The notes under the pieces: generated by a model | What the model saw: only the letters and a program-made list of their open reading frames with translations | The model's database searches: none | What the model was told of the DNA's origin: nothing | Origin: Mesostigma viride | Lineage: Eukaryota; Streptophyta; Mesostigmatophyceae; Mesostigmatales; Mesostigmataceae | NCBI GenBank assembly: GCA_009746045.1 | Contig: RPFO01000165.1 | Location: 3,941,367-4,005,366, forward strand | Direction: 5' to 3' | Length of the DNA: 64,000 nt | Position numbers and translations under genes: made by a program | Shown here: in pieces, positions 51,901-61,757 of the stretch | Layout of the letters: every line of letters begins with the position of its first letter | Numbering within the stretch: position 1 is the stretch's first letter

Positions 51901-52836
51901 ATCCACAGAGTCAGTGGCCTGCAAGGAGATAACAGCGTTGGTCGTTGAGAGAGAGGAGTCGATGAACTTGACTTCCTCGACGGTAACACTCGAGTTCGCA
52001 ACGGCCGTGTCACCTGTGATCCAGATGTGCTCTCCGGTGCTGGAAGCACCGCCCTTTGAGACCGCGGCGATCTTAGCGCCGAACCGGTCCACGGAATGAG
52101 TGATCATCAGCTTCGAGTCGGGGTCCTGGCCACGATTCGCCCCGACCGAAGGACAGATCTCGACTGAAGACCCGGCAGCCAGACGAACGCGACCAGTCGA
52201 CGAGCTATCCGCAGAAATGCGGACCTGGGCGTCCGAAACCAGCTCCATATCGTTGGCGCCACCGTCAACGACGGAACGCCAGTTCGTGGACCCGGTCTGG
52301 CTGCCAGTCTTGTGCGCGATATCATACACCATTCCGAGAAGCACCTGCTGGTTCTCGTTGCCATTGTCGCCGCGAACAGCAAACGCATCAGGCTCGGAAT
52401 GGAGGGAAGTCTTTGCGGCCTTGTGCGCCACCAGCCGCGAGTCGTCAATAACGACCTCGAAAGCGGAGGACTGGGCCTTCAGAAGCAAGTGGTTCGAGAT
52501 GGACTGAATCGCACCATTGTCAGCCTCGGCGGTGTCAGAATCCTTCTCATAGACATAGTTTGTCAGCTTAACGTCGCCAATGGTGGCTCCATCCGCGCCT
52601 CCGCTGGTGAACGCTCCCATGACGGCGAGGTCACCATAAATAGTAACCTTATTCGTGGGATCCGTGACCAGATTGTTTGGGTCGTTACCAGAAGAGCGGT
52701 TTGGGATAAGATCGATCTTGTCCCAACCGTAGACCTTCAGGTCCTGCACGGTGGCGGAGTTCGAGTCGTCACTCCACAGCTCATTGACGGCGATCTTTCT
52801 AAGCTTAGAAGCACCCATGTTCTCGCAGAGAGCCAT
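48969..52836 (-). CDS. Giant fibre-like protein, broken in three frames
   Basis: The frames 52836-51590, 51616-50500 and 50530-48969 together give about 1,290 aa. Break 1 is in a G6 run (plus-strand C6 at 51622-51627) inside a repeat whose sister copies keep the frame; break 2 lies near 50520-50545. Order: N-terminal head (about 1-265), six to seven 61-62-aa repeats (core SVDITSDLILTNSAGTAGSI, then TSAAGGVNVQDVNV), two LamG/Con A-like domains (second with VPKLFINGV and LWFDDVRV), and a C-terminal region homologous to that of the 966-aa fibre. Virion surface fibre is likely. TATTATATC lies about 15 bases before the ATG. G-run slippage could be a switch, but assembly error is equally possible. 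Confidence 0.7.
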
Positions 52837-52873
52837 TTTGTTCGTTGATATAATACACTACCATAAAAAATTT

Positions 52874-53356
52874 TCAAACTCTCATGAACGCGTTGGGGTC
52901 CACCGCTTTCGCAAAGTTGGAACGGTTGTTGTAAAGATAACCCAGGATGAACGCGATGCCTGCCCCGACGACCATGTACATGATTACGTTTCCCCTCGAT
53001 TCCTCGGCAGCTATTTGTCGCATCCTAGTTTCGAAAAGAAGACTCTGAGAAGAAGGTTCCGGAGGCCTTTCGCGCCGGATCGGGGGCTGTTGAACCATTT
53101 GTGCGTGCTGTTGGTGTGGCATGCTGTGAAGACCGGGGTGTGGGTGAACATGTTGCGTTTGTGCGCTCGCGTGATTCGGGGGCGGGATGGTAAGAGGCCC
53201 TGGAATGTGGATGGGTTCGCGGCCTGAACTGTCAGGGTGAAGAAAAGGCGGGGGCTGTTGTGGCTCAACCGCCATCGCCTGTGCGGGCATGTGGGAAGAC
53301 ACCGTTTCACCGGACGGGGTAAAGTTATACGCTTGAGTAAGAGGAGCGCCGCTCAT
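52874..53356 (-). CDS. Pro/His-rich C-tail-anchored membrane protein, 160 aa
   Basis: Residues 1-115 are Pro/His/Gln-rich and probably disordered (PHQQHAQMVQQPP). The C-terminus has one transmembrane helix (VIMYMVVGAGIAFILGYLY) followed by a short polar tail (NNRSNFAKAV). A tail-anchored virion membrane protein is the most likely reading. AATAAAAACTACATC precedes the ATG. Confidence 0.75.
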   Translation of the reverse strand: MSGAPLTQAYNFTPSGETVSSHMPAQAMAVEPQQPPPFLHPDSSGREPIHIPGPLTIPPPNHASAQTQHVHPHPGLHSMPHQQHAQMVQQPPIRRERPPEPSSQSLLFETRMRQIAAEESRGNVIMYMVVGAGIAFILGYLYNNRSNFAKAVDPNAFMRV

Positions 53357-53404
53357 GATGTAGTTTTTATTATCACAATAAATGAAGTTGTCAAAACGAA
53401 CTTC

Positions 53405-54034
53405 TTAGACGTACTCCTTCATGACATCCGCGGCTGTCGCGAACCGTTTAGAAATAACTTCGCGCTTTTTCACAGCAAGGAAAGGAACGACGTGGTTCGT
53501 GAAAATCCGGAGGAGGTACTTTTCCAGGTAATGACTATCTTCCTTTACAGGTGACTCGTCGCGATTAGCCCAATCGCCCAAAACGGTAAAGAACCGGATA
53601 ATGGATTGTACGTGACCTTCTTCGAGGTTGGGATAGATAACTTGTGTGAAGTACTTTTCAAACTCGTCGCGGTTTTGGCACGACAGAAGAATCGGAATCA
53701 TTCTCTCCGCGACGCGAAGACCTCTTCTCGCCTCCTGCGAGATGCTGTCCTCAGCGTCCTTCCAACCCGAAAGAACGTCCGTAACGGATTTTCTAATGAA
53801 TTCGGGGAGGTTTTCCTGACTTCGAATATGCATAAGACATATAACTTCGACGTCGGTGACGGTCCCACTTAACTCTCTGCTTTCAAGAACGTTCGCTAGT
53901 CGGACGACGATATTTTTGATGACGCGCTTGCACGTTTCCGCGTCTTCTCCGAGATTCGTCATTACACTTTGCACCATGGAGTTCGGAAACTTCCATGCGT
54001 GAATTTTTCCTTCCAGGCGAACTTTGACTTCCAT
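53405..54034 (-). CDS. Hypothetical helical protein, 209 aa
   Basis: All-helical pattern, no Cys clusters, no membrane segment; residues about 30-140 hold regular amphipathic helices. Not recognised. It is divergent from the gene at 54113 with a 78-bp AT-rich promoter region between. Confidence 0.7.
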   Translation of the reverse strand: MEVKVRLEGKIHAWKFPNSMVQSVMTNLGEDAETCKRVIKNIVVRLANVLESRELSGTVTDVEVICLMHIRSQENLPEFIRKSVTDVLSGWKDAEDSISQEARRGLRVAERMIPILLSCQNRDEFEKYFTQVIYPNLEEGHVQSIIRFFTVLGDWANRDESPVKEDSHYLEKYLLRIFTNHVVPFLAVKKREVISKRFATAADVMKEYV

Positions 54035-54112
54035 TACTACTTGTCGTCAGTGAAATAATGCGGTTCGTTTTGAACGCGTAAATAATCATACGACCTCTAC
54101 TATAAACCAACC

Positions 54113-54613
54113 ATGTCTGCGATCCAGGCGTTCAACAACATGCTTTCTATGTTCCTTGAGGAGCTGTCTTTGGCTTTTCCGGACGAGACATCCATTCCAG
54201 GAGTACGCACTGCGGTGTCACTCGCTTCGAAAGCCAATGCTAGACTTCCTCTGAACACGTTCATGGACGCCGTCGAGCCTCATTTGACCTCGATCATGGC
54301 CAGAGACGAATCGTTTTTCCAAGAGGCGGCAAAAACGATTCCATACGTGAAAGAGATCGACATCGGAAAACACTGGGACTCTGCGCCACAAGGGACGAAG
54401 GACGCCATATGGCAATATCTTTCAACACTTTCGATGATCGGAACCGGTGTTAGAAACATCCCCGATGACATCCTGCGCCAAGCGGAAATGCTTGCACAAA
54501 ACATCGTACAAAAAATTGAGAGCGGGGAGACTAACACAAGCCAGATCCTTAACGAGGTCATCACTGGCGTGTCTGATATAACTGACAGGGTTCAGTTGCC
54601 GGCACTTCCTTGA
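54113..54613 (+). CDS. Conserved viral-type helical protein, 166 aa
   Basis: Begins MSAIQAFNNMLSMFLEELSLAFPDE. The pattern FN..L..F...L...FP.E at the N-terminus recalls a small protein family spread over several large algal and protist DNA viruses, for which no function is known to me; this link is from memory and unverified. CTATAAACCAACC lies directly before the ATG. Confidence 0.7.
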   Translation: MSAIQAFNNMLSMFLEELSLAFPDETSIPGVRTAVSLASKANARLPLNTFMDAVEPHLTSIMARDESFFQEAAKTIPYVKEIDIGKHWDSAPQGTKDAIWQYLSTLSMIGTGVRNIPDDILRQAEMLAQNIVQKIESGETNTSQILNEVITGVSDITDRVQLPALP

Positions 54614-54654
54614 ATTCAAATTTACTGTACCAATACTAGTATACAGCCGCTGAG

Positions 54655-54945
54655 ATGAACATTTTTGAAAATGTATTCGACGACCCCATGTGTTTTTGGC
54701 CGTTCATTCCTGGAATGACCATCGAAGAAAAGGTCCTCGCAGCAAAAAGGTTTGGGTTGTACGTGATGGTCGTGGGAGGCGCTGTAATGTGGTCAGTTCG
54801 CGCCGTTATCGTGGGGTTTTTAATCATTGTCATATCGCACGTCGCTTACCTCGCAGACCAGGTTCTACAGATGGTGCGTTTAGTCAAACCGAGTGATCTC
54901 CAGGACACTCTGTTGCTCGATTCTCTAGACATATGGTATGTCTAG
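54655..54945 (+). CDS. Small membrane protein, 96 aa (DUF5762-like?)
   Basis: The N-terminus DDPMCFWPFIPGMTIEEKVLAAKRF resembles the 'dp..f.P...m..eeklna..R' lead-in of viral DUF5762-like proteins, followed by a long hydrophobic region (LYVMVVGGAVMWSVRAVIVGFLIIVISHVAYL), likely two membrane passes. The last codons and the stop lie inside a perfect hairpin (54922-54954). It follows the 166-aa gene by 41 bases. Confidence 0.6.
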   Translation: MNIFENVFDDPMCFWPFIPGMTIEEKVLAAKRFGLYVMVVGGAVMWSVRAVIVGFLIIVISHVAYLADQVLQMVRLVKPSDLQDTLLLDSLDIWYV

Positions 54946-54985
54946 AGAATCGACATAACTTATCTAGTTATGTCGTCTAACATCA
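54920..54985. terminator. Two consecutive hairpins at gene end
   Basis: A perfect inverted repeat with arms GATTCTCTAGACATA and complement around a TGG loop spans the stop codon of the 96-aa gene. Immediately after comes a second hairpin with arms CGACATAACT and complement around TATCT. Hairpins at transcript ends are known in some giant viruses (Mimivirus); here I see it only at this gene. Confidence 0.45.
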
Positions 54986-55305
54986 GATCTTATTCAATCT
55001 ATTCATTAATGATGTAATCTATCTAGACGGATTACATAGGGACCTATCATCCTAGGAGCCATTAGACGTCTCAACGCTAGCGTGAAGAGGAACGAATATA
55101 TGTAATGAGCTAGCGTGAGTTTATACGAGACGTACTGCCGAGACGTGATAAATTCAAATTATCGATATAATGATACTTATAATCACGATGTATCATTTAC
55201 GCGTGACTGATATAGATAGTACATGATAATTCATATAGTTCTGATATATAGGTTCTTCATGTAAACTATATGAATAGGATCTAGAGATGCTCTGTATGAT
55301 TCTTC
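54986..55305. other. AT-rich gene-free stretch with dyads
   Basis: About 320 bases without a gene. It contains several short inverted repeats and the left copy (55193-55214) of a 22-bp sequence that returns inverted at 59462-59483. Confidence 0.6.
55193..55214 (+). repeat. 22-bp inverted repeat, left
   Basis: Contains TTTACGCGTGACTGATAT. Exact reverse complement at 59462-59483, 4.27 kb away. The pair brackets three or four genes and ends 30 bases before the repeated module at 59.51 kb. Confidence 0.8.
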
Positions 55306-57159
55306 CTATCGATATTTCGCTGGATTGTCTGCCACATAGTCTTTCAATGTAGACTCGACTGAACTTTTCTGGAAAGCGGCTTCAACAAGTCTACCCAATA
55401 CCTCCTTTGCATTTTTCAAATCTGTCATGTCGATGTTAGATCTGTTTGCCTCGGTCCGAGCACTGAGTGGTCTTGATGAAGACGTCGGATTGGTTGATCG
55501 AGGTAATCCTGTTCGTGGTCGGTCGATTCTGTTGTATCGAAAATTTGAACCCCAAAGAACTTGCGCCACGTGGCGTTTTTGATCGCTCGTGAGAAACGGC
55601 TTTATTTGTTTAAAGAAGTCTGCGGGATTCACATTACGCGCGATTCGGTCAATCTCGTGTTCGTCAACATTTTTCACCCCTTCTCTGTTTATCGCGTTCA
55701 GGATCTTTGCAGCGTCTCGTATTGCAACAAAAGCGTCACGGTCCACGCCTGGTATGTTTTGGTGCCTTCTAACGTCACGGACAGTCTGCAAGTGATTTGG
55801 GTTAGAAGCAACTAGTTTTTCAATCGTGTCAAGGCTGTCAGGATGAGATACAAGTAAGTTTTCGACGCCTTGGTTCCGCGCTTGTTCTAAAAGTGACGAT
55901 GCCTGTTGGATTGCAAAAAGATTATCAATTACTTCTCCGTCGATCATGTTTGCTCGTTCGTTTGTTAAAAAGGCGCTCGCGCTCTCGTAGATGGAAGAAA
56001 GTGGTGCCAGTCCCTCGTTCAAAGCACGCATCAACCATTTTGCTTCTTGCGCTTCTTTTGCATATTTAATTGCATAATCCGCTCTTTCTTTCGGGGAAGG
56101 AATAGATATTCTGTACCCGTATTTCGGTTGTGTCGCGTAATTAAAATTGCTAGGTCGAGATATATCCATGAATTCAGACTCGTTTACCGCAGAGGCCGCG
56201 GAGGTCGAAGCGGATTGCTTGGACTGGTATGGGTTCGCGAACGATGGACTCGAAGACGTCTGATTTTTGGCAGCTTCGTAAATTGACCCTAGATTCTCGA
56301 CATCGTCGCCTGCTGAATTTGCGAGGGTAGTTTTAAGGGCGTCTCTCAGATTCTGATCTGTAAGCGCACCCCCTGAGGCAGAAAGGTCGGACTTGCGAGC
56401 GCGGTACTTTTCTAATATATTTTCCAAGGCAAAAAGTTCTTCAAAATCATCATCCTTCACTAACTCTTTGGCCGTTTCCAGAATTTGATCATAATCCAAA
56501 TTTCGAAGCGTTGACATGTCGAATTTGATTATTGGTTTACCGGTTGTTTCTGCCAGTAACCTGGCCGTCTCTCCCAGGACTACAGATTTGTTCATTTGTT
56601 CAGCGTTCGTCGCCTCAGGAAAGTTCCACATTGCCTCCGCTCTATTTTGGAGATTTTTGAGATATGCTATTTTTTGATTGTGCAAAATCGGAAGATTTTT
56701 GAATGCTTGTTCGATCTCTTCAAAGTATTTAGTTTGTTGACCCGAATCGACGGCTGCTTTGGCTTCTTTGAGATATTCGTCTTCGGTCAGACCTATTTCT
56801 GACGTCATTCCCGGGGATCCTGAAAGCGCTTTAGGCGAAGTATTAGGCGACGCTTTAGGCGACGAAGAGGCACTCGAAGCCGGACTTGCCGACGAGGAAG
56901 CGGAACTAGACGAAGAAGTATCCGATTTTGGGCTGGTCGGCTGCGACGGCGCGGGTGAGACAGACGTGCTCGAGGCGGGAGCGGGGAGAGACACGCTCGA
57001 GGATACAGCGTCGACATCGCCGATGTTAAATCCCGGCCCGTGAACCGATCCTGCTAAGTACGGATTGAGAGACGCGCCATACGCCAACGGGTAAGACGCC
57101 CGCTGAAAGTTCGGGACAAACACATTCGATTCTCGACTGAAGCGGTACGGGTTTTGCAT
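55306..57159 (-). CDS. Large Ser-rich, helical protein, 617 aa
   Basis: ATG is abutted by GTATAA (AGTATAAATG). Residues 1-50 carry the motif NPYLAGSVHGPGFNIGD, then a Ser/Pro/Ala low-complexity linker (about 53-115), then charged helical segments to the end with no enzyme motif. The HGPGF motif also occurs in the gene at 58775 (NPLLPYPMHGPGFFVGG), suggesting a shared binding element, perhaps a virion-incorporation tag. Not recognised otherwise; a structural or scaffold role is inferred from composition. Confidence 0.75.
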   Translation of the reverse strand: MQNPYRFSRESNVFVPNFQRASYPLAYGASLNPYLAGSVHGPGFNIGDVDAVSSSVSLPAPASSTSVSPAPSQPTSPKSDTSSSSSASSSASPASSASSSPKASPNTSPKALSGSPGMTSEIGLTEDEYLKEAKAAVDSGQQTKYFEEIEQAFKNLPILHNQKIAYLKNLQNRAEAMWNFPEATNAEQMNKSVVLGETARLLAETTGKPIIKFDMSTLRNLDYDQILETAKELVKDDDFEELFALENILEKYRARKSDLSASGGALTDQNLRDALKTTLANSAGDDVENLGSIYEAAKNQTSSSPSFANPYQSKQSASTSAASAVNESEFMDISRPSNFNYATQPKYGYRISIPSPKERADYAIKYAKEAQEAKWLMRALNEGLAPLSSIYESASAFLTNERANMIDGEVIDNLFAIQQASSLLEQARNQGVENLLVSHPDSLDTIEKLVASNPNHLQTVRDVRRHQNIPGVDRDAFVAIRDAAKILNAINREGVKNVDEHEIDRIARNVNPADFFKQIKPFLTSDQKRHVAQVLWGSNFRYNRIDRPRTGLPRSTNPTSSSRPLSARTEANRSNIDMTDLKNAKEVLGRLVEAAFQKSSVESTLKDYVADNPAKYR

Positions 57160-57208
57160 TTATACTAAGGCGAAGAACATTTCTTCGTTTCTTTGACAGA
57201 GAGAGGAG

Positions 57209-57547
57209 ATGGAAAAGGTGTTGAAGACCATTGACGGACTCTCGTGTTCCATTCTCGACGACCCCCATTGCGACCTTGTGCATCTCTTGTGTCAGGCCGC
57301 CCGCGCGCTTGTGAAAGAGAAGTTTCTAGAGGAAGACTTCGAGGCCGTGTTGAAAGGCTGTTTGCGCTTGGCGGATCACGTAATCGAAGAGCTGTGTCCT
57401 GAAAACGACGCGCGCGTTGCCAAGCTCGCTTATGCGATCCGTTATTATGTCCGAGCTCATCGTGACGCAGAGGCCGTGAGTCCACCGCGGTTGCCGACTT
57501 TATCGGACGGGAAACTTGTCATTCGCAGCCCGGCTTTGTGCGCGTGA
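57209..57547 (+). CDS. Hypothetical protein, 112 aa
   Basis: A helical, Cys-containing protein beginning MEKVLKTIDGLSCSILDD. Its stop TGA overlaps the ATG of the next gene by one base. The next frame stays open well upstream of that ATG (over the last 25 or so codons) in plausible coding style, and the frame relation fits a one-base loss, so this and the following frame may be one gene of about 475 aa. Confidence 0.6.
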   Translation: MEKVLKTIDGLSCSILDDPHCDLVHLLCQAARALVKEKFLEEDFEAVLKGCLRLADHVIEELCPENDARVAKLAYAIRYYVRAHRDAEAVSPPRLPTLSDGKLVIRSPALCA

Positions 57548-58635
57548 TGGTCAAACGCGTTTCTTGCGACGAGGCGTGCGGGCCCGAAACGCTCCTCGCC
57601 GCCCTTTCGGCACCCTTGTATCGGGATCTTACAGAGGAGGAGCGGTTGCACGCTCACGTTTTCTCCGACTTCGTGGACTCGAAACGCGTGAACAAAGGTC
57701 CCACGCTTTCTGCTTCTACAGAACGAGTGTTCGATGCGTTTTCCGACTTTCTCGAAGACCGCAATTTCGCCAGGTACGACCACTTTTCGAGGTTTCAAGA
57801 GGACAAGTGGTTTTGGAACGCCTTGTTCGATCGCTATGGGTTCTCGACGGGCGGTGGATTGGGTTCGAAGAGGACGTCGGGTTTTAGCGTGAACGGGTCT
57901 CGCGATCTGAAGGACGCGTGCACCGAGTCTGTGTCGCTCGAGGACCCGGACCCGGATCGTTGCGATTTCCGTGTTTTCTGCGGGAAGACGAGGTTGTCTC
58001 TCGTGACGAATGCGCTCATGAAATACGCTGGAGACCTGGTTTCGGACGAGGTCTTGAACGAGATCATAGACGCATTCGACAGGACGGGGGTTAACAACCT
58101 TACGACCGAGGAGCGGTACCGCACTTCTCATCTCCACGGGCTCGTGACGGCGATGGCGGAGAACGGGGTGTCTGTCCCCGAGGCGGTCCGTGATTGGATT
58201 GTCGACCACAGGGCGGCGTTGAGCGAGAAGATATACAGCCACAACGCCCAGTTTCGGCGGTCGAGGTCAGGCGACTTTTTCCAAGAAACTTTGCGGTGGC
58301 AACGATGGGACGCTCTTTTGCGATCGACGGACAAGAGGCGTCATACGGAGAGCGAGGAGGAGTCTTCGAGCGAGATCGAGTCGGTGTACACGACAAAGGC
58401 CGCGGAGTTCATGCAGCTCGAAAACGTCAAGCAGGACCCGGAGGCGTGGGTGAAAATGAAAGATTTTCGCCAGGCTTTTTTAGTCGATTTTTGTGGAGAA
58501 GACGTGTCTAACAGGAAGAACGCGGTGACAAATGAAGACTTACGCACATTGTTCGAACCTTTCGGCCTGAAGTTTTTCAGGAACAAGAGGCGCGATGGGG
58601 TTAGATCCGATTGGGTGAACGGCATCACGATTTAG
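57547..58635 (+). CDS. Hypothetical protein, 362 aa
   Basis: Not recognised. Mostly helical and charged, with an Arg/Lys/Glu-rich middle (KRRHTESEEESSSEIESVY). Four Cys near the N-terminus (SCDEACGPET) but no zinc pattern. It either overlaps the preceding gene by a TGATG junction or is its frame-shifted continuation. Confidence 0.7.
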   Translation: MVKRVSCDEACGPETLLAALSAPLYRDLTEEERLHAHVFSDFVDSKRVNKGPTLSASTERVFDAFSDFLEDRNFARYDHFSRFQEDKWFWNALFDRYGFSTGGGLGSKRTSGFSVNGSRDLKDACTESVSLEDPDPDRCDFRVFCGKTRLSLVTNALMKYAGDLVSDEVLNEIIDAFDRTGVNNLTTEERYRTSHLHGLVTAMAENGVSVPEAVRDWIVDHRAALSEKIYSHNAQFRRSRSGDFFQETLRWQRWDALLRSTDKRRHTESEEESSSEIESVYTTKAAEFMQLENVKQDPEAWVKMKDFRQAFLVDFCGEDVSNRKNAVTNEDLRTLFEPFGLKFFRNKRRDGVRSDWVNGITI

Positions 58636-58774
58636 ACTTTCTCGTTCTGGAATGTTTTCCGCACGTGACTCTCATCGGCCTCGCTTGAAACTTGCACCTC
58701 CGGTTGCAATGGGTCGTGCCTTTGCACCTCATGACGAGAGGGTTTTTTATTATTCAATAAAGAAAGAAAGTTGC

Positions 58775-59380
58775 ATGTTGCTATACGCGGATCCATACTC
58801 GTACGTGCAGATGTACTTGTCTAATCCTTTGTTGCCTTACCCGATGCACGGGCCAGGTTTTTTCGTAGGAGGAGAACAGTGGTTTTACCCCGCCGCGACT
58901 GATCCGCTAGGAATTCCTAAACCGAGGTACGTACTTGTACGCGAGGCAGGTGTGGGAACTGACCCAGTAAGAGAACCAGTCGCAGGAGAAACGAAAGGCG
59001 CAAAAAACGGGACTTATACGCACGTTTATGGACGTTTCCGTGAAAAAGAGGGCGAAGAAGGCAGTTTACCGGAAGTAGAAGTAAGTGATGATTCGGTATC
59101 GTCAGTCAGCGACTCCGAAGTAGAATATGCCTCAAGTTACGAATCTGCGGACACATCTGCGTTAATTACACCATCCAATTCCGATAACGAGGACCGAAGC
59201 ACTTTGTCAGATGAAGAGAGTCAAGACGTCCTGAGCGAGGACGGAGAACTTTCTGACCCTGAACGGGTGAGAGCAATATCGACTGAACCGGGCACGTATG
59301 ATATCAATCAGCCTCGCGGGCCGCAAATGATCCGGATAATGGATCATGATTCGAGACACGATTCATTAATTCTGAAATAA
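58775..59380 (+). CDS. HGPGF-motif protein with acidic tail, 201 aa
   Basis: The start chosen is the ATG in MLLYADPYSYVQ, right after TTATTATTCAATAAAG; an earlier frame start at 58652 is a non-ATG codon with poor context. It has the NPLLPYPMHGPGFFVGGEQW motif near residue 20, then a Glu/Ser/Asp-rich, likely disordered and phosphorylatable tail (about 90-175). It shares the motif with the 617-aa protein. No function known. Confidence 0.6.
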   Translation: MLLYADPYSYVQMYLSNPLLPYPMHGPGFFVGGEQWFYPAATDPLGIPKPRYVLVREAGVGTDPVREPVAGETKGAKNGTYTHVYGRFREKEGEEGSLPEVEVSDDSVSSVSDSEVEYASSYESADTSALITPSNSDNEDRSTLSDEESQDVLSEDGELSDPERVRAISTEPGTYDINQPRGPQMIRIMDHDSRHDSLILK

Positions 59381-59511
59381 TATGTATATCGAGATTATGA
59401 TCATACAGAATTTGTAAATGAAGATATAGATAGTACGATCGACTGATATAAATGTAATGCGTATATCAGTCACGCGTAAATGAGATATCACTATTCTGAC
59501 TCACATAGAGT
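59381..59511. other. AT-rich junction next to the module copy
   Basis: Holds the right copy of the 22-bp inverted repeat (59462-59483) and a local hairpin (GACTGATATA ... TATATCAGTC). The repeated module begins at the dyad TCAGAACGTTCTGA (59511-59524). Confidence 0.6.
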
Positions 59512-60001
59512 CAGAACGTTCTGAGGCCACACCCGAAAAAAAAACGGGATTTTCCCGTGGTGGCTCCTCCGATCGCCGGCCGCGAGTCCGATTTTCGGTT
59601 ACGATTCCCCTGGGAGTCCACGGGGTCCCTGGGATATTTTCAAAATATCTGAAAATATCTAAAATATCTCGGAAATATCTCGAAAATATCTCGTGGATTC
59701 CTACGGGATCCGTACTGCGCAGGCTACCACGGGGGTCGGGCTTTGTGGCTGCCACGTGGCCTGCTGGAAACTTACCATACTTATACTAATGTGCAGCTTA
59801 GATATTTTTTCAAACTGGTTTTGCAAACATCCACATCTTTATTACAAACATCCACATCTTTCCTGTCCAAGTCCCCAGTGTGTGGGGATGTTTCTTCTAC
59901 TGCCTGTCACCTAAACCCCGTGGATGGGCTGGTTTCTAACTATGGCCCTTGTCTCTAAACTAGAGGGGTTTTTGACATCCAATGCTGTCAGCTGTAACTG
60001 T

Positions 60002-61174
60002 TCAGTCGTCCTCGTTGCCAGCCGGAGTCCAGGTGGGGTCTGCAGCCTCGTCGTCGACGCCCTGTGCAGCAGCGTCAGCGTCTATGGCGTCCACGAGATC
60101 ACTGATTGGGTCAGTGGGGGCGTCGACGGAGATTGCTGTGTCCACTGCTTCCCCTGGACGAGGAGCACGCTGGGAAGAAGGGCCGGCACCACTCGCTCCA
60201 GGCAGGCTGGCAAGGATGCGCCTGGCCTTCTCCGTGGTCACCCCAAACAACTGAGCCATGCGCTTGAAGACGTCTGGGCTGTCGCGCTCCATTGCAGCTG
60301 AGAGCGCCTCCACCTTGTCAAACACGCCCATCATGGCGCTAAGCTTCTTCGCAGACTCAGCCTCCGGGCAAGTCTCCATGTGCTCCTCGACGGCGCGTTT
60401 CTTGCCCTCATAGCCGCAGCACATCTTGGAAGAAAGCGTCTCGTTGTCCAGCAGGCGGAACGAGACGGTGTTGCCACAGGTGTAGACGTTGTACTCGCAC
60501 TCCTCCTCGTGCGCCGCCATCATGTTGCTTGGGATGATCGTAAAGCAGCCGGGGTGTTCGCAGGCCCGGTATTGCGTCCTCGACGCCAGGCTGTTGAGCT
60601 GCGGGTTGGGGACGAACAGCTGCCCAGACGAGCTCAGCGGCTTGCGGCACTGCGGGCACTGGTTTCTGAACGTGTGAAGCTTGGTAGTGGCACAGGTGTC
60701 GCAGATGATGATGGAGCATGCGTGCGCGGGCTCGTTCTCCAGCATGAGAGTGACATACTTGTCTCTCTCCTCCGCGCAAATGGCGCATTCGATCTTGCTC
60801 AAGTCCAGGACGAGTTTCGCCACCTTGAAAGTGTTCTCCAGATAGGGAAACACGTTGTTTCTTGTGTCGAAGTCCCCGTGATGATCGTGCACGGGCACAG
60901 GCTTGTTAGCCCTGTGAAGCTGCCGTTGTTCAGCGGTCAGTTCTGCATGCACGGGTGTGTGGGGGCAAGAAAACATAACAAGAAATGAGTACCAAAAGGC
61001 GGAAACGACAAGAAAAAGCGCTTTTGGGTGCAAAAAAACAAAGGCTCGTCACAAACCTGCTTCTCCAGTAGTCGTGTTCCTCGCAGCACGTCGCTTTCCC
61101 CTGCCACTTCCACTAGCTCCAGTAACACCACGGCCAAAGTTGTAGCTAGCTGCGTATCTGGGGCGGGAAGCCAT
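60002..61174 (-). CDS. RING + TRAF-type zinc finger protein with intron (third copy)
   Basis: 352 aa, same exon structure (61174-61057 and 60942-60002, intron 60943-61056). Two residues differ from the palindrome copies near the C-terminus (V to A in the DADVAAQG stretch and Q to E in the last five residues). All zinc ligands are kept. See 18009-19181. Confidence 0.85.
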
Positions 61175-61757
61175 ATCCAGTGAGAGAGTTTTGGTGTGCT
61201 GAGCTGATGTGAGGTGAGCGAGTGGCGAGGAGACGAGGAAGTCTGGTCTTTATACCTGCGCAGGCCTTGGTTGACGAGACAGTCCCGTGGCTGGCAGGCT
61301 ATCTACGTGGTCTTGCACGGGCAATCTGGCTACGTGGAAGCGCGCTCGTCGTTTATGCGCCGAAACCTTATCCACGGGACGCGTTTTTTTACGTTACAAG
61401 TCCCGTGGCAGCGTAACGGTCAGAAATATCCGTCCACGGGGACAGAAAAAAATCCGATTCCGGTCCCGCGGCAAAGTAACTGTCGGATATTTTTGCCACG
61501 GGAAAGATTTTTTACGTCACAAATCCCGTGGCAAAATAACGCTCAAAATGTATGGCCACGGGAAATTTTTCCTCGTAACCGTCATACCGTTTCCCGTTAC
61601 AAACCTCGTGGCTCGCCACGAGCCGTCGATCTGCTGAATTCTTCGAGACCACGGGAATTGCAGCCCCGTGGGTATAAATGCAGGACTTGCACCACCTCGC
61701 CTCGCATCCCACTCGCATCCACCCAGCTCTCTCAGCAACCAAAACCAACCAGCTCCA
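61175..61757. promoter_or_regulatory. Bidirectional CCACGGG-rich promoter (third copy)
   Basis: Same as 21329-21911, including TATA boxes and nine heptamers. Confidence 0.7.
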
